This document shows, one piece after another, positions 8,965 to 17,438 of a stretch of DNA of 64,000 nucleotides. A program made the position numbers and the translations under genes. The stretch is from Palsa-1447 sp964414785 (GTDB taxonomy: Bacteria > Verrucomicrobiota > Verrucomicrobiia > Opitutales > Opitutaceae). The notes beneath the pieces were generated by a model. It saw only the letters and a program-made list of their open reading frames with translations. It had not been told where the DNA came from and did not search any database. Numbering within the stretch: the first letter of the stretch is position 1; each line of letters begins with the position of its first letter. The DNA lies in NCBI GenBank assembly GCA_964414785.1, contig CAYPXZ010000002.1:62001-126000 (forward strand). Reading direction: 5' to 3'.

Positions 8965-9363
8965 TTAGCGCTTCGAGAACTGGAACCGCTTGCGCGCGCC
9001 CGGCTGACCGGCCTTCTTGCGTTCCTTCTCGCGGGGGTCGCGTCGGATGTGGCCGGCCTTCTTGAGGGCGGGCCTGAGCTCGGCGTTCATCTTCTGGAGC
9101 GCGCGGGCGATGCCGTGCGCAACCGCGCCGGCCTGGCCGGCGACGCCGCCGCCGGCCACGTTCGCCGTCACGTCGATCTTCTCGCGGAGGTCGACCGTCA
9201 GGAGGGGGGCGTAGGCCTGCTTGGCAAAGTTGTCGTGCGAGAAGTAGTTCTCGAAATTGCGGCCGTTGACGGTCAGCTTTCCGCTGCCCTCGGTGATCCG
9301 CACGCGTGCCGTCGAGGTCTTGCGGCGCCCGGTCCCTGTGAAGATATTGGCGGGTGTGCTCAT
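8965..9363 (-). CDS. rpsI: 30S ribosomal protein S9
   Basis: 132 residues. The protein shows the standard S9 features: TGRRKTSTARVRI near the start, INGRNFENYF-like VNGRNFENYF, VAGGGVAGQAGAVAHGIARAL, and the basic tail ending in KR (GARKRFQFSKR) that reaches the ribosomal P site. It follows rplM with two bases between stop and start, the conserved L13-S9 operon. The terminator at 8912-8943 follows. Confidence 0.97.
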   Translation of the reverse strand: MSTPANIFTGTGRRKTSTARVRITEGSGKLTVNGRNFENYFSHDNFAKQAYAPLLTVDLREKIDVTANVAGGGVAGQAGAVAHGIARALQKMNAELRPALKKAGHIRRDPREKERKKAGQPGARKRFQFSKR

Positions 9364-9365
9364 GT

Positions 9366-9794
9366 TCAGAGTGAGATCTTGACCGGGTTGTTGGCCTCGT
9401 GCGGGTGCTTCGTCCCGGCGAACACGCGCAGCTTCGTGAGCATCTTGGCGGCGAGGCGGTTCTTGGGAAGCATCCCCTTGACCGCATGCATGATCACGAA
9501 CTCGGGGCGCTTCTCGCGCATCTGCTTCTGGCTGCGGTAGCGCTCGCCGCCGACGAAGCCTGAAAACGCCATGTACTCGTTCTGCTCCTCCTTCTTGCCG
9601 GTCAGGACGACCTTCTCGGCGTTGAGGACGACGACATAGTCTCCGGTGTCGACATGGGCCGTGTAGGTGGCCTTGTTGCGGCCGCGGATGATGTTGGCGA
9701 GCTTGACTGCGAGACGGCCGAGCACCTGCCCATCGGCATCAACGAGATACCATTTGGGCTGTACTGTCTCCTTCTTCGCGAGATACGTTTTCAT
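9366..9794 (-). CDS. rplM: 50S ribosomal protein L13
   Basis: 142 residues from the ATG at 9794. The ORF opens seven codons earlier, but MKTYLAKKETVQPKWYLVDADGQVLGRLA is the standard L13 start. GDYVVVLNAEKVVLTGKK and the MHAVKGMLPKNRLAAKMLTKL segment are diagnostic. It is the first gene of the rplM-rpsI operon. Its promoter should lie in the 92 bases shared with the divergent DUF423 gene. Confidence 0.97.
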   Translation of the reverse strand: MKTYLAKKETVQPKWYLVDADGQVLGRLAVKLANIIRGRNKATYTAHVDTGDYVVVLNAEKVVLTGKKEEQNEYMAFSGFVGGERYRSQKQMREKRPEFVIMHAVKGMLPKNRLAAKMLTKLRVFAGTKHPHEANNPVKISL

Positions 9795-9886
9795 GGGAAA
9801 AGGGGGTAAGACCATTGATTACGAGGGGGGGTGTCAACCCCCGTTTTGATTCTTGGTTCCCGGCCGGAATTTGCAACGATCGGCCC

Positions 9887-10270
9887 ATGAACCACCGCAA
9901 CGCACTCGCCTGTGCGGGAGTCCTCGGGGCCACGGGCGTCGTTTTGGGAGCTTTTGGCGCCCATGCGCTTAAGGAGGCGCTTGAGCGGGCCGGCACCCGG
10001 GAGGTCTGGGAGACGGCCTCGAAATACCAGCTCCTGCACGCCGCCGCCCTCCTGGGGCTTGCCGGATGGCTGAGGGCCCCGGAAAAGCCCCCCGGAAAAT
10101 GCGCCCCCTGGGCGGCCCGCCTGTGGGTCGCCGGAACCGTGCTCTTCTCGGGGTCGCTCTACCTCCTGGCGCTCGGCGGGCCGCGCTGGCTCGGGCCCGT
10201 GACCCCGCTCGGGGGGGCCTGCCTGATCGCCGGCTGGGTCCTCGCCGCATGCGCGGCCCTTGCCGGCTAG
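9887..10270 (+). CDS. DUF423 family membrane protein
   Basis: 127 residues. The start is the ATG at 9887; an upstream in-frame ATG (9815) gives a non-hydrophobic extension and is rejected. The signature GAFGAHALKEAL and the downstream VWETASKYQLLHAAALLGLA are typical of the YgdD/DUF423 inner-membrane family. There are about four hydrophobic segments (residues 6-25, 52-70, 79-99, 103-122). Function is unknown across the family. It reads divergently from rplM and is followed nine bases later by the tRNA nucleotidyltransferase gene, so the two may be cotranscribed. Confidence 0.85.
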   Translation: MNHRNALACAGVLGATGVVLGAFGAHALKEALERAGTREVWETASKYQLLHAAALLGLAGWLRAPEKPPGKCAPWAARLWVAGTVLFSGSLYLLALGGPRWLGPVTPLGGACLIAGWVLAACAALAG

Positions 10271-10279
10271 GAGCCGCCC

Positions 10280-11686
10280 ATGAGGGACACCCATGGCTGC
10301 CCGCCCCTGCCCGAGGAACTCCGGGCCATGCTCGAGGCCGTCCGCCGCGTCGGGCGCCCCCGGCTTGTCGGCGGGGGCGTGCGCGACTGGCTCCTCGGGC
10401 TCCCGTCGAAGGACTTCGACGTCGAGGTGGCGGGCGTCGACTTCGAGACGCTTCGGCGCTCGCTCGCCCCCTTCGGCGCCACCGACGTGATCGGGCGCAG
10501 CTTCGGGGTCATCAAGGTGCGGGGAGAGGGCGGCTCCGAGTTCGACTTCAGCCTGCCGCGGCGCGAGTCGAAGACCGGGGCAGGCCACCGCGGCTTCGCG
10601 GTGGAGCCCGACCCGACGCTTTCCGACGCGGACGCCGCCGCCCGGCGCGACTTCACGCTCAACTCGATCGCGGTCGACCCCTTCACCGGGGAGGTGATCG
10701 ACCCGTTCAACGGCCGGGCGGACCTCGCGGCCCGGGTGCTTCGCCACACGGGCCCGGCCTTCTCGGACGACCCGCTTCGCGTCCTGCGGGCCTTCCAGCT
10801 TGCCGCCCGCTTCGACCTCTCCCTCGCCCCGGAGACGGCGCTCCTGTGCCAGGGGATGGTCGCCTCCTACGCCGAGCTCCCGGTCGAGAGGGTCTGGGGC
10901 GAGTGGGACAAGTGGGCCACGAAGTCCGTGCGGCCCTCCCGCGGAATCCAGGTCCTCGAGGAGACGGGCTGGATCCGCCACTTCCCGGAGGTCGCCGCGC
11001 TGCGCGGCACCCCGCAGGAGCCCGAGTGGCACCCGGAGGGCGACGTCCTCACCCACACATGCCACTGCCTGGACGCCCTGGTCGCGCTCGGGGAATGGCT
11101 CCCGTCGGCGCCCGCCCGGCGCAGGCTCCTCTCGTTCGCCGTCCTCGCCCACGACTTCGGGAAGCCCTCGACGACCGAGCACGGGGAGCGGCGCGGGAAG
11201 CTCCGCTGGGTGAGCCCGGGCCACGAGTCCGCGGGCGGCCCCCTGTCCGACTCGTTCCTTCGCCGCATCGGGGCGCCGCTCGACCTTGACGCCCCGGTGC
11301 GCGCCCTGGTCGTCAACCACCTGGCGCACCACCACGGGGGCGCCGCCTTCTCGGATTCCCAGGTCAGGCGCCTCGCGCGCAAGCTCTCGCCCGCGACAAT
11401 CGACGACCTCGCCCTCGTCATGGCGGCCGACGCCATGGGGCGCCCGCCGCTCGCCGCCGGCGACATCCTCGAGCGGATCGGGCTCCTCAGGGGCCACGCG
11501 GCCTCGCTCGCCCTGGAGGCCCGGGCCCCCCGGCCGATCATCCAGGGCCGGCACCTGGTCGCCATGGGGCGCAGCCCGGGGCCCGGATTCAAGCCGGTCC
11601 TGGATGCGGCCTTCGAGGCCCAGTTGGACGGGGTATTCGCGGACGAGGCGGGAGGCCTCGCCTGGCTAAGGGAGCACGCGCCGTGA
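10280..11686 (+). CDS. CCA tRNA nucleotidyltransferase / poly(A) polymerase family protein with HD domain
   Basis: 468 residues. The class II nucleotidyltransferase head has LVGGGVRDWLLGL (about 29-41) and the catalytic DFDVEV (Asp45, Asp47). The neck motif RRDFTLNSIAVDPFTGEVIDPFNG and the helix DDPLRVLRAFQLAARF follow. An HD-type phosphohydrolase segment comes after these (HPEGDVLTHTCHCLDAL about 251-267, AHDFGK with His291-Asp292). CCA-adding enzymes repair or complete the tRNA 3' CCA; the HD-carrying form also removes 2',3'-cyclic phosphates. The stop overlaps the next gene in GTGA. Whether it adds CCA, A only, or CC only cannot be told from the sequence. Confidence 0.88.
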   Translation: MRDTHGCPPLPEELRAMLEAVRRVGRPRLVGGGVRDWLLGLPSKDFDVEVAGVDFETLRRSLAPFGATDVIGRSFGVIKVRGEGGSEFDFSLPRRESKTGAGHRGFAVEPDPTLSDADAAARRDFTLNSIAVDPFTGEVIDPFNGRADLAARVLRHTGPAFSDDPLRVLRAFQLAARFDLSLAPETALLCQGMVASYAELPVERVWGEWDKWATKSVRPSRGIQVLEETGWIRHFPEVAALRGTPQEPEWHPEGDVLTHTCHCLDALVALGEWLPSAPARRRLLSFAVLAHDFGKPSTTEHGERRGKLRWVSPGHESAGGPLSDSFLRRIGAPLDLDAPVRALVVNHLAHHHGGAAFSDSQVRRLARKLSPATIDDLALVMAADAMGRPPLAAGDILERIGLLRGHAASLALEARAPRPIIQGRHLVAMGRSPGPGFKPVLDAAFEAQLDGVFADEAGGLAWLREHAP

Positions 11687-13611
11687 TACGGGCCTTCCAG
11701 TGGGACCTCGCCCGCCAGGTCGAGCGGCTCGACTGGCTCCTTAGCCAGCTCCCGCGCTACGCCGACTGGGGGTACCAGGAGCTCTACCTCCACCTCGAGG
11801 ACGCGGTCGAGTACCCCAGCCTGCCGGGCGTCGCCCGGAGGGACGCCTACAGCCGGTCCCAGTTCGGCCGGCTCGTGGCCGAGGCCTCCCGGGTCGGTAT
11901 CGGCGTCGTTCCGATCGTGAACCTCCTGGGCCACACCCAATACCTGGTAAAGGTGCCGGGCCTAAGGGACCTGAACGAGCTGCGCGCCCCCGACGGCTCG
12001 CCCCTTGGGCAGGGCCAGATCTGCCCCGTGCACCCGCGGACGCTCGAGGTGGCCGACGCCCTCATCCGCGACATGGCGCCCTTCTGCACGGCGGGGAAGG
12101 TCCACGTGGGCCTCGACGAGTCCTTCAGCCTGGGCCGCCACCCCCTGAGCCGGGCCGAGATCGCCGAGATCGGGCTCGCCGCGCACTTCGGCCGCTACGT
12201 GCAGCGGCTAAGTGGCGTCGCGGGCTCCCACGGGCTACGGCTCGGGCTCTGGGCTGACATGCTGGCCTTGATTCCCGGCGCGATCGCCCACCTACCCCCG
12301 GGCGCCATCGCCTACGACTGGTACTACTACCCCTTCGGTCGGCGGCCCCGGATGGAGCTGCGCAATTTCGCCGAGTACGACCTCGCGCCCGCCCTGAGGG
12401 CGCGCGGGATCGAGTACTGGGGCTGCCCCATGAACGGGTCGTTCCGCCACGAGCCCCTTCCCGTCTTCGGCGAGCGCCTCGCGAACATCCGCGACTGGTG
12501 GCGGCGGTGCCGCGCGGTGGGAGCGGGGGGCATGCTGGTCACCTCCTGGGAGCCGAGCCGCCTTGCGATCGAGATGACGACCGCGGTCGACGCCGCGGCC
12601 GCATGCCTCTGGCTGGACCCCGAGGTCGGCGACCTTCCCGGGATGCTCGCCCGGGGCCTGGGGCGGGTCTTTGGGAGCCGGGGGACCGGCGACCTGGCGC
12701 GGCTCGCGCTGGCGTGCGACGAGGCCGCCTTCGCCGGGTACGCCCGGTGGGAGATCAACGAACGGTGGGACACCTGCGCGACCCGCCGCGGCGTCGGCCG
12801 CCACGAGGCCGAGCTCGCCTTCATCGCCCGCCTGTCGCGCCGCGGCGCCGCGCTCCCCGGGCCCTTCCGCTGGAGCGTCAGGTTCCGCCACTACCTGGCC
12901 GAGCGCGACGTGTACGTGAGGTCGACGGCGGCCATGATCTTCGCCCTTAGGCGGCGGATGGCCCGCGACGGCAAGAGCCCCCGCATCGCACGGGGAATAT
13001 CAGCTCTCCTCGGCCATGCGGACCAGTTTGCGGCGTCGGTGCGCGCCGGTCGAAGGGCCGCCCGGGAGCTCTGGCGTCTGACCCGCGACCGCCGCATCGC
13101 CGGCCCGAACGAGAGGGTCGTCCGGCAGGACGCCGTCCGCCTGAAGGCGCTTCGCCGGTGGATCCTCGGCTGCGCCGCCGATCCCCGGCGCCTTGCGGGC
13201 TCGTCCCCCGTCTGCGGTGCCTGGCAGCTTCGCTTCGACGTCCTGGTCGAGCGCCCCGCGCTCCAGAGGGTCGCGGTCGAGCTGCGGGGCAAGGACGGGG
13301 CCTGGCGCACCCTCCACGCGCGGACCACGATCGAGTTCCGCGCCCTGGCCGCGAGACCCAGGACGTCCATCCGGAGGGAGTTCTCGGTCCCCGTGCCCGG
13401 GCCGGGCTCGGCGCTGCGGATCGCGGTTCGGGGGATCGGGCGGGTCGCGATCGCCCAGGTCGAGCTTACGGACGGGGTCACCCTCCTGCGCCCCAGGGGC
13501 TGGAGCGCCGCCCGCCGCAGGGCCATCGGCGCCGCGGCGCCACGCGCGGGTTTCCCCACGGTCGACTGGGGGACGAACACCGGCGCCGTCGCCCTCGATT
13601 TCGGTAAATAA
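11683..13611 (+). CDS. Glycoside hydrolase family 20-like protein (beta-N-acetylhexosaminidase-like)
   Basis: 642 residues, GTG start overlapping the preceding stop (GTGA). The first 330 residues look like a TIM-barrel glycosidase. LHLEDAVEY and NLLGHTQYL occupy the usual GH20 substrate-strand positions, and VHVGLDESFSLG contains the Asp145-Glu146 pair expected for substrate-assisted catalysis. There is no signal peptide, so it probably acts in the cytoplasm on imported N-acetylhexosaminides. The C-terminal half is Arg-rich, helical, and then beta-like (RFDVLVERPALQRVAVELRG). The family call is moderate: the barrel motifs fit GH20, but the C-terminus is not one I recognise. Confidence 0.6.
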   Translation: MIRAFQWDLARQVERLDWLLSQLPRYADWGYQELYLHLEDAVEYPSLPGVARRDAYSRSQFGRLVAEASRVGIGVVPIVNLLGHTQYLVKVPGLRDLNELRAPDGSPLGQGQICPVHPRTLEVADALIRDMAPFCTAGKVHVGLDESFSLGRHPLSRAEIAEIGLAAHFGRYVQRLSGVAGSHGLRLGLWADMLALIPGAIAHLPPGAIAYDWYYYPFGRRPRMELRNFAEYDLAPALRARGIEYWGCPMNGSFRHEPLPVFGERLANIRDWWRRCRAVGAGGMLVTSWEPSRLAIEMTTAVDAAAACLWLDPEVGDLPGMLARGLGRVFGSRGTGDLARLALACDEAAFAGYARWEINERWDTCATRRGVGRHEAELAFIARLSRRGAALPGPFRWSVRFRHYLAERDVYVRSTAAMIFALRRRMARDGKSPRIARGISALLGHADQFAASVRAGRRAARELWRLTRDRRIAGPNERVVRQDAVRLKALRRWILGCAADPRRLAGSSPVCGAWQLRFDVLVERPALQRVAVELRGKDGAWRTLHARTTIEFRALAARPRTSIRREFSVPVPGPGSALRIAVRGIGRVAIAQVELTDGVTLLRPRGWSAARRRAIGAAAPRAGFPTVDWGTNTGAVALDFGK

Positions 13612-13639
13612 AATGGCCCGGCTTTTCAGCCGGGCCATT
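13612..13639. terminator. Bidirectional terminator between GH20-like gene and TonB receptor
   Basis: A near-perfect hairpin with arms aatggcccggct (13612-13623) and agccgggccatt (13628-13639) and a four-base loop. It begins directly after the stop codon of the plus-strand gene and lies 27 bases beyond the stop of the minus-strand receptor gene. The flanks are A/T-biased (taaa before, ttg after), and the position suits termination from both sides. Confidence 0.7.
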
Positions 13640-13666
13640 GAAGGGTAACGAGACCTTAGGTACGGC

Positions 13667-16567
13667 TTAGAAGCTGTACTTGCAGTCGACGTAGAACATG
13701 CGGCCGATGGCGCCGTCGTAGGTGCCAACGTCAGCCGTCGTCTGACCGCCGAACGCGTTCGGGGCGATCGGGGGCTGCTTGTCGGCGATGTTGTTGCAGC
13801 CGACCGTGACCTTCAGGCCATCGAGCCACTTGTTCAAGTGGAGGTGGCTGAAGTTGTAGCCGAGGCCGACGTCGAACGAGGTGAAGGACGAGACGCTCTC
13901 GAACCCGTACTGGTTGTCGCCGCCGACGCCGATGTCCTGGACGCTCGAGACATAGGTGACACCAAGGAAGGCATTGAGCCCCTTGTTGTTCCAGCCGAAC
14001 GTCGTGTGGGTGCGCCACTTCGGGACGGTGCTCAGGTTCGTGGAGGCGTATCCGGCGTACTGGTAGTACGGCTCGGTCGGGATCAGCTCTTCCTCATAGC
14101 TGTTGTACCAGGTCCAGACCGAGGAGATGTCGAACGTGCCGACGCCGGCGACCTTCTTCGTGTACTCGATGTCGAAGTCGGTGCTGCTCACCTTGATTCC
14201 GGCCAGGTTCACGTTGTTGGCGATGACGTAGATCGACTGCGGCGAGCGGCTGCTGATGCCGCCCGGGCCGGCGACCTCGGGGCCCGACGGGGTGTTGTAG
14301 TGCACCTGGGCGAAGTACGGCGACGCGGTGCCGAGGAGCTCGACGCTCTGGATGATGGAGTTCGCCGGGACGGTCCCAACGATCTGCTTCATCTGGATGT
14401 CCGAGTAGTCGACCGTGATCGACAGGCCATCGACCATCTTGGGCGTCCAGACGAACCCGGCCGTCCAGGACTTGGCGGTCGTGGGCTTGAGGTCCGGATT
14501 CGAGCCGCCCGTCTGGTTGAACTGGGCCGACTTCGTGCCGCCGGCCGCGGTCGTGTAGGTGATGTCGTCGGTCGATCCCGAGCTCTGCGGGCCGTAGAGG
14601 GCGTAGAGCTGCGGGGCGATGAACGACTTGCCCGCGGAGGCGCGGATCTTGAACTGGTCGTCCACGGGAGCCCAGCTCACGCTGACCTGCGGGTCGGTGC
14701 TGGCACCGACCTGGCCGCTGTAGTCGTCATAGCGGATGGCGCCATCGATGTTGATCGAGTGGGCGAAGGGGATGTTCTGCTTCGGGCCCGTGACCGGAAT
14801 GCTCACCTCGCCGAAGTAGGAGAGGAAGTTGCGGGTCGAGTTGAAGGACTGGAACGTCGTCGCGTTGTCCCAACCAACGGTCGTGCCCGTGGAGTTGGGC
14901 AAGCTGTTGATGTCGGGGACCGCCGAGAGGCCCTCGCGCACGTACTGGACACCCACCGCGATGCCGAGCTTGCCGCCGGGAAGGTCGAACGGCGTGCCGT
15001 CGATCTTGGCGTCAAACGAGTCGAGCGTGCTGATCATGTTCACGAAGGCGGTTCCGACCACCCCGACGAATGCGCTCGAGGGGTTGGCGATCGAGAACGG
15101 GTTGATCTGGCCGTCGGCCCACGCCGCGATCAGGTTGGCGGTATCCCAGAGGCCGGGGTTTGTGTAGTGGTCGTCATACCGGTCGAGGTTCGCCGCCACT
15201 TCCCAATGCATGTCGTTCGGGAGGTCGCCGCGGAAGCCGCCCACCGCGCGGAAGAGCGTGGAGTCGTTGATGTACTGGCGCGGGTACTGGGTGTAGCGCT
15301 GGCGGACCAGAATTTCCTCGCCGCTGCCGTCGCCGTAGCCCGGGTGGGACTCAGGCGCCGACTGGTTCTGGTTGATGAACGCCGTCGAGAACGGATTGCC
15401 CGGGTTCGTCGAGGGGACGAACGAGACGCCCGCCGGCGGGGGCGAGCTCGAGAAGCCGAGCACGTTGACGTCGACCCACGGGGTGCTCAGGTACGGCACC
15501 AGGGGCTGGGCGTTCAACTGGGACAGGGTCTTCGTGTTCGCGAAGAGGGCGTTGCCGAAGGCCTCGAACGAGTTGCCCGCGATCTTGTGGTCGAGGTTGA
15601 TCATCGCGCTGTAGCGCTTCAGGCTGCCGATCAGCGTCTGGTACTGGGCCAGGTTGAAGTGGTCCAGGGCCTGGGTGGAGGTCAGCGGGACGTAGGTCCC
15701 GTTGGCGACCAGCTGCTGGATCGAGCTGTTGCCACCGGTCGGGGGCGCCGTGAGGCCGGGGGCCAGGACGTAGAAGTTGTCCGAACCGGACAGGTTGTCA
15801 TAGACCTCGAGGGAGCCCGGGTAGGTGTACGTGTTGTAGTACGGGTTCGTGTACGAGCGGCTCGCGAACATGACGGTGTCATGCTGCGCGTAGTCCGCCG
15901 AGACCGTGATGCTCGTCTTGTCGTTGGCGACGCCGCCGACGATGTAGGCCGAGCGCTCGGCGTAGTGGCCGGCGTCGCGGTTGAAGCCGTAGTGGCTTCC
16001 GACTTCCCAGCCGTTGTAATCCTTCTTGAGGATGATGTTGATCACGCCGCCGACGGCATCGGATCCGTAGATGGCCGAGGCGCCGTCCTGCAGGACCTCG
16101 ATGTGATCGATGGCCGCAGGCGGGATCATGTTCAGGTCGACGAACTCGTAGCCGCCCTGGCTTTCCGCCGGGTCGTTGGCAACGCGCCTTCCGTCAAGGA
16201 GGACCAGCGTCGGCAGGCCCTTGAGGAAGACGGACGCGCCACCCTGGGTGGAGCCCGACAGCGTCGTCGCGTTTTCCTGGCCGATGCCGCTGATGTTTGG
16301 CGCAACCTTGCGCAGGAGGTCCAGCGTGTCGGCGGCGATACCGCTGTCCTGCATCACCTGGAAGTCCAGGTTAGCAACCGGGATCGCGAGTGCGTCAGCT
16401 GCCTGGGGGATGTTCGAACCGGTAACCACGACCTTTTCGAGGGTCGTGACATCCGATGAACCCGTGGACGATGTGGCTGTCTGCGAGTAACCCGTGTGGG
16501 TAAGGATGCCGACGGTCGCAAAAAGCGACAATGCGGCAACTAACTTCCGAATTCGGAAATAATTCAT
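13667..16567 (-). CDS. TonB-dependent outer-membrane receptor
   Basis: 966 residues from the ATG at 16567; a farther in-frame ATG at 16612 would bury the signal peptide and is rejected. The signal peptide is MNYFRIRKLVAALSLFATVGILTHTGYSQ. A TonB-box-like segment (TLEKVVVTGSNIP) and a plug domain follow (VFLKGLPTLVLLDGRRVA and DHIEVLQDGASAIYGSDAVGGVINIILKK). The rest is a beta barrel ending in Phe (FYVDCKYSF), as usual for outer-membrane insertion. The length and the ITGS/VTGS-type box are typical of large verrucomicrobial receptors for carbohydrates or siderophores; the ligand is unknown. It stands alone, with a long upstream region shared with ssrA. Confidence 0.9.
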   Translation of the reverse strand: MNYFRIRKLVAALSLFATVGILTHTGYSQTATSSTGSSDVTTLEKVVVTGSNIPQAADALAIPVANLDFQVMQDSGIAADTLDLLRKVAPNISGIGQENATTLSGSTQGGASVFLKGLPTLVLLDGRRVANDPAESQGGYEFVDLNMIPPAAIDHIEVLQDGASAIYGSDAVGGVINIILKKDYNGWEVGSHYGFNRDAGHYAERSAYIVGGVANDKTSITVSADYAQHDTVMFASRSYTNPYYNTYTYPGSLEVYDNLSGSDNFYVLAPGLTAPPTGGNSSIQQLVANGTYVPLTSTQALDHFNLAQYQTLIGSLKRYSAMINLDHKIAGNSFEAFGNALFANTKTLSQLNAQPLVPYLSTPWVDVNVLGFSSSPPPAGVSFVPSTNPGNPFSTAFINQNQSAPESHPGYGDGSGEEILVRQRYTQYPRQYINDSTLFRAVGGFRGDLPNDMHWEVAANLDRYDDHYTNPGLWDTANLIAAWADGQINPFSIANPSSAFVGVVGTAFVNMISTLDSFDAKIDGTPFDLPGGKLGIAVGVQYVREGLSAVPDINSLPNSTGTTVGWDNATTFQSFNSTRNFLSYFGEVSIPVTGPKQNIPFAHSINIDGAIRYDDYSGQVGASTDPQVSVSWAPVDDQFKIRASAGKSFIAPQLYALYGPQSSGSTDDITYTTAAGGTKSAQFNQTGGSNPDLKPTTAKSWTAGFVWTPKMVDGLSITVDYSDIQMKQIVGTVPANSIIQSVELLGTASPYFAQVHYNTPSGPEVAGPGGISSRSPQSIYVIANNVNLAGIKVSSTDFDIEYTKKVAGVGTFDISSVWTWYNSYEEELIPTEPYYQYAGYASTNLSTVPKWRTHTTFGWNNKGLNAFLGVTYVSSVQDIGVGGDNQYGFESVSSFTSFDVGLGYNFSHLHLNKWLDGLKVTVGCNNIADKQPPIAPNAFGGQTTADVGTYDGAIGRMFYVDCKYSF

Positions 16568-16844
16568 AGCTCGTTGTAGTTTGTGTTGTTGTGTTAAGCC
16601 AACGCGGCCCATGCCGCTGTATGCTTGGGGCGAAGGAAGGCGTCGGTCGCGGCGAATTGCAACCCCATTTTAACCCCTCCGTAACGCAACTAATCCTCAA
16701 TATTAGGGGCCCCAACGCGAAGTTTCCCCGGTCGAACACTCCCTGTTTCCCAATCCTAGGCTCCCGGCGCATCCAGCCTTGTGCCCGGCGCAAACCGCCC
16801 TACCCTAGACCTTCCGTTCATTGATTGCGCACGTTTTCACTTTC
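16568..16844. promoter_or_regulatory. Divergent upstream region of TonB receptor and ssrA
   Basis: 277 bases with no gene. It must carry the promoter of the minus-strand receptor and that of the plus-strand tmRNA gene. Towards ssrA, TTGTGC (about 16778-16783) and TACCCT (16801-16806) have roughly sigma-70 spacing, but the match is weak. An AT-richer patch lies at 16691-16702 (taatcctcaata). Nothing else is clear here. Confidence 0.35.
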
Positions 16845-16936
16845 GGGGGTGTTCTGGATTCTACCCTTGGTTGGCGTGCGTCGCTGCCTGTCGAGAGCCG
16901 AAGGACTCTCGTAAATCTCCCTTCGAAAAAACAAAC

Positions 16937-16969
16937 GGCACACACGAAGAAATGCCTCTGGCAGCCTAA
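16937..16969 (+). other. tmRNA proteolysis-tag reading frame
   Basis: The codons read GTHEEMPLAA then TAA. The resume codon is taken as GGC at 16937, because the preceding AAAAAAC-AAAC stretch sits where AAAAAAUAGUC precedes the resume codon in E. coli tmRNA. GGC is also an accepted alternative to GCN. The hydrophobic LAA end is the degradation signal. If resumption starts earlier in the same frame, the tag would be two residues longer (TNGTHEEMPLAA). Confidence 0.7.
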
Positions 16970-17177
16970 TTAAGGCAGCCACGTAGTACCGGCGACACCT
17001 GCTAGCCGAATACTGCGACGACAGCAGGAATAGCGCGCGGAGCGACCCGCGGTCTGCGCGCCGTACCTTCATCCGGGGGTTGGCTTGGGCTTAAGCGCGC
17101 GTTTACGCATAACCCGGGCGAGACTAATGTGACGCTACACAGGTAGACGCGGCGCGCAAAGGCCTGGGGCACCCGGG

Positions 17178-17200
17178 TTCAAATCCCGGCACCTCCACCA
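17178..17200 (+). repeat. ssrA 3'-end repeat, copy 1 (att-like, within intact tmRNA)
   Basis: A 23-base segment made of the T loop, the 3' T stem, the acceptor strand and CCA of tmRNA. The same 23 bases occur at 18067-18089 (identical) and 19497-19519 (one A to G change in the T loop). Copies 1 and 3 also share the upstream T stem (acccggg). This copy is part of the functional gene, so integration here has preserved ssrA, as expected for tmRNA-targeting elements. Confidence 0.85.
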
Positions 17201-17212
17201 TTTTGCCTTGAA

Positions 17213-17301
17213 GGCCTTGCATGGGGCCATCCAAGGGCTAGGCTATTGCTCGATGACGCCTGTGGCCACCAAGCGACGCCTTCACGACACCGATTCGCGA
17301 T
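17213..17301 (+). repeat. 89-bp diverged direct repeat, copy A (downstream of ssrA)
   Basis: An ungapped 89-base segment starting 13 bases after the tmRNA CCA. It matches 19532-19620 at about 75 of 89 positions by hand alignment. The second copy starts 13 bases after the third ssrA-end copy, so repeat and att-like core keep the same spacing. Both copies encode MTPVxTKRRLHDT, and four of the six base changes within those codons and the next are synonymous. This suggests a once-coding end of a mobile cassette. Confidence 0.75.
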
Positions 17302-17438
17302 CAAAGGATTGGCTGTCGCGGTCCCACCAAGAGAGGCTGGCCGCGGTGGAGGCGATTCGCCTCACCACTCCCGACTCACCCCATGCTCAACAAGCATTTC
17401 CAAGATTTTCTCGGATTACTCGAAAAGCACGAGGTTGA
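17253..17438 (+). CDS. Possible small partner protein of the nucleotidyltransferase (61 aa)
   Basis: The open frame starts at an ATG inside the 89-bp repeat and reads MTPVATKRRLHDTDSRSKDWLSRSHQERLAAVEAIRLTT..., ending in FPRFSRITRKARG. The middle part (WLSRSHQERLAAVEAIR) resembles the small proteins often encoded just before DUF6036/AbiEii-like nucleotidyltransferases, which read W-x(4)-PxERLxAVExLR. It overlaps the nucleotidyltransferase start by 56 bases, longer than usual coupling, so the 3' part may be fortuitous or the gene may be decaying. It could be an antitoxin-like partner, a remnant, or a non-coding repeat that stays open by chance. Confidence 0.35.
   Translation: MTPVATKRRLHDTDSRSKDWLSRSHQERLAAVEAIRLTTPDSPHAQQAFPRFSRITRKARG

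Larger units (their letters stand above)
16845..17200 (+). ncRNA. ssrA: tmRNA (transfer-messenger RNA)
   Basis: 356 bases. The 5' end GGGGGTGTTCTGGATTCTACCC matches the invariant tmRNA start. The first seven bases (16845-16851, GGGGGTG) pair with CACCTCC (17190-17196). This gives a seven-base-pair acceptor with a G-U pair at the third position, the alanine identity signal, followed by discriminator A and an encoded CCA (17198-17200). The T arm is CCGGG, loop TTCAAAT, CCCGG (17173-17189). The internal mRNA-like part ends in codons for PLAA and a stop at 16967-16969. tmRNA, with SmpB, rescues stalled ribosomes and tags the product for proteolysis. Its 3' end is the duplicated sequence bounding the downstream cassettes. 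Confidence 0.92.

Noticed and set aside
17150..17200. A tRNA gene fragment (Ser or Leu type) ending in GGCACCTCCACCA
   Set aside because: The matching 5' acceptor strand GGGGGTG is 345 bases upstream with the TTCTGGATTC box and a tag frame between, so the gene is tmRNA, not a tRNA.
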